A program made the position numbers and the translations under genes. The notes below the pieces were generated by a model. That model saw nothing but the letters and a program-made list of their open reading frames with translations. It made no database searches and had not been told where the DNA came from. A DNA stretch of 6,686 nt from Methanosarcina sp. (GTDB lineage: Archaea; Halobacteriota; Methanosarcinia; Methanosarcinales; Methanosarcinaceae), in NCBI GenBank assembly GCA_003157235.1, contig PMJC01000284.1, positions 3,770 through 10,455 on the forward strand, read 5' to 3'. The number at the start of each line of letters is the position of its first letter. Within the stretch, counting starts at the first letter, position 1. This document shows positions 6,558 through 6,686 of this stretch, one piece after another.

Positions 6558-6649
6558 AGAGGATTTCTCTAAACTTCTTAATTTCGTCATATTCTTATAA
6601 ATAGTATGTAATATGACTCGTGAAAATCAGAGATTTCTCGAAATCCTCT
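6558..6649. repeat. 10-bp inverted repeat flanking the right-edge promoter
   Basis: AGAGGATTTC (6558-6567) and GAAATCCTCT (6640-6649) are exact reverse complements 72 bases apart, one upstream of the TATA box at 6595 and one in the predicted leader. The right arm is also part of a compact imperfect hairpin, AGATTT-CTCG-AAATCC at about 6631-6646, and CAGAGGATTTCTC at the left recurs there as CAGAGATTTCTC. Confidence 0.45.
6586..6617 (+). promoter_or_regulatory. TATA box enclosed by an 8-bp inverted repeat
   Basis: GTCATATT (6586-6593) and AATATGAC (6610-6617) are exact reverse complements 16 bases apart, enclosing TTATAAAT (6595-6602), a good archaeal TATA box. Initiation would fall near 6625, and a strong ribosome-binding site follows at 6668. 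A dimeric repressor bound here would block TBP/TFB, a typical archaeal arrangement, often for autoregulated transcription-factor genes. The regulator is unknown. Confidence 0.55.
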
Positions 6650-6667
6650 ATAATCTGCATTATTCTT

Positions 6668-6674
6668 GAAGGAG
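6668..6674 (+). promoter_or_regulatory. strong ribosome-binding site of a gene entering at the right edge
   Basis: GAAGGAG is a near-ideal Shine-Dalgarno for the archaeal anti-SD CCUCC. Six bases later is TTG at 6681-6683, a possible start; an ATG just past the window end is equally possible. Only two codons at most are visible, so the product cannot be named. With the TATA box at 6595 this defines a rightward transcription unit with a leader of about 55 bases. Confidence 0.6.
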
Positions 6675-6686
6675 AATATTTTGGTT

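Noticed and set aside
6629..6650. TTCTCGAAATCC resembling a tRNA T-loop
   Set aside because: No acceptor, D or anticodon stems can be drawn around it; it is better explained as a leader hairpin.

Overview
The window most likely comes from a methanogenic archaeon of the Methanosarcina type. The base for this is an archaeal-style RibB, an archaeal PdxS/PdxT pair, AT-rich DNA, TATA-like rather than -35/-10 promoter candidates, U-tract rather than hairpin terminators, and very low coding density with long decayed intergenic stretches. The genus is an inference; the archaeal call is stronger.

Layout. Bases 1-627 (+) hold the 3' nine-tenths of ribB (riboflavin precursor synthesis); its start lies left of the window. 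A 628-base gap follows, shared by the 3' ends of convergent ribB and pdxT. On the minus strand lie pdxT (1256-1855) and, 381 bases to its right, pdxS (2237-3133). Together they encode the glutaminase and synthase subunits of the DXP-independent pyridoxal 5'-phosphate synthase. Both look intact and their starts are fixed by Shine-Dalgarno spacing. The gap between them holds a U-tract and TATA-like sites, so they may be transcribed separately.

From 3134 to 4868 there is no intact gene. The part next to pdxS carries its leader, a promoter candidate and a perfect 10-bp inverted repeat beside a tandem TAATGCAT. The part from about 4418 to 4843 (-) carries protein-like fragments of a decayed gene directly behind the next gene.

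Bases 4869-5907 (-) encode a polytopic membrane protein of the LPG_synthase_TM/flippase-like family (the MprF N-domain and AglD type), broken by an early TGA and a mid-gene frameshift: a recent pseudogene, or a gene with sequence errors. Its right flank (5908-6585) is non-coding, with an A/T-stem hairpin, a diverged copy of a repeat also found at 4385-4495, and a perfect 19-base palindrome.

The right edge (6586-6686) is the promoter of a rightward gene that begins at or just past the window end: a TATA box enclosed by an 8-bp inverted repeat, a structured leader, and a strong GAAGGAG ribosome-binding site. Two vitamin pathways (B2, B6) are represented. I see no mobile element, CRISPR array, RNA gene or obviously new system; the most interesting points are the broken membrane gene with its decayed partner and the palindromic control sites.
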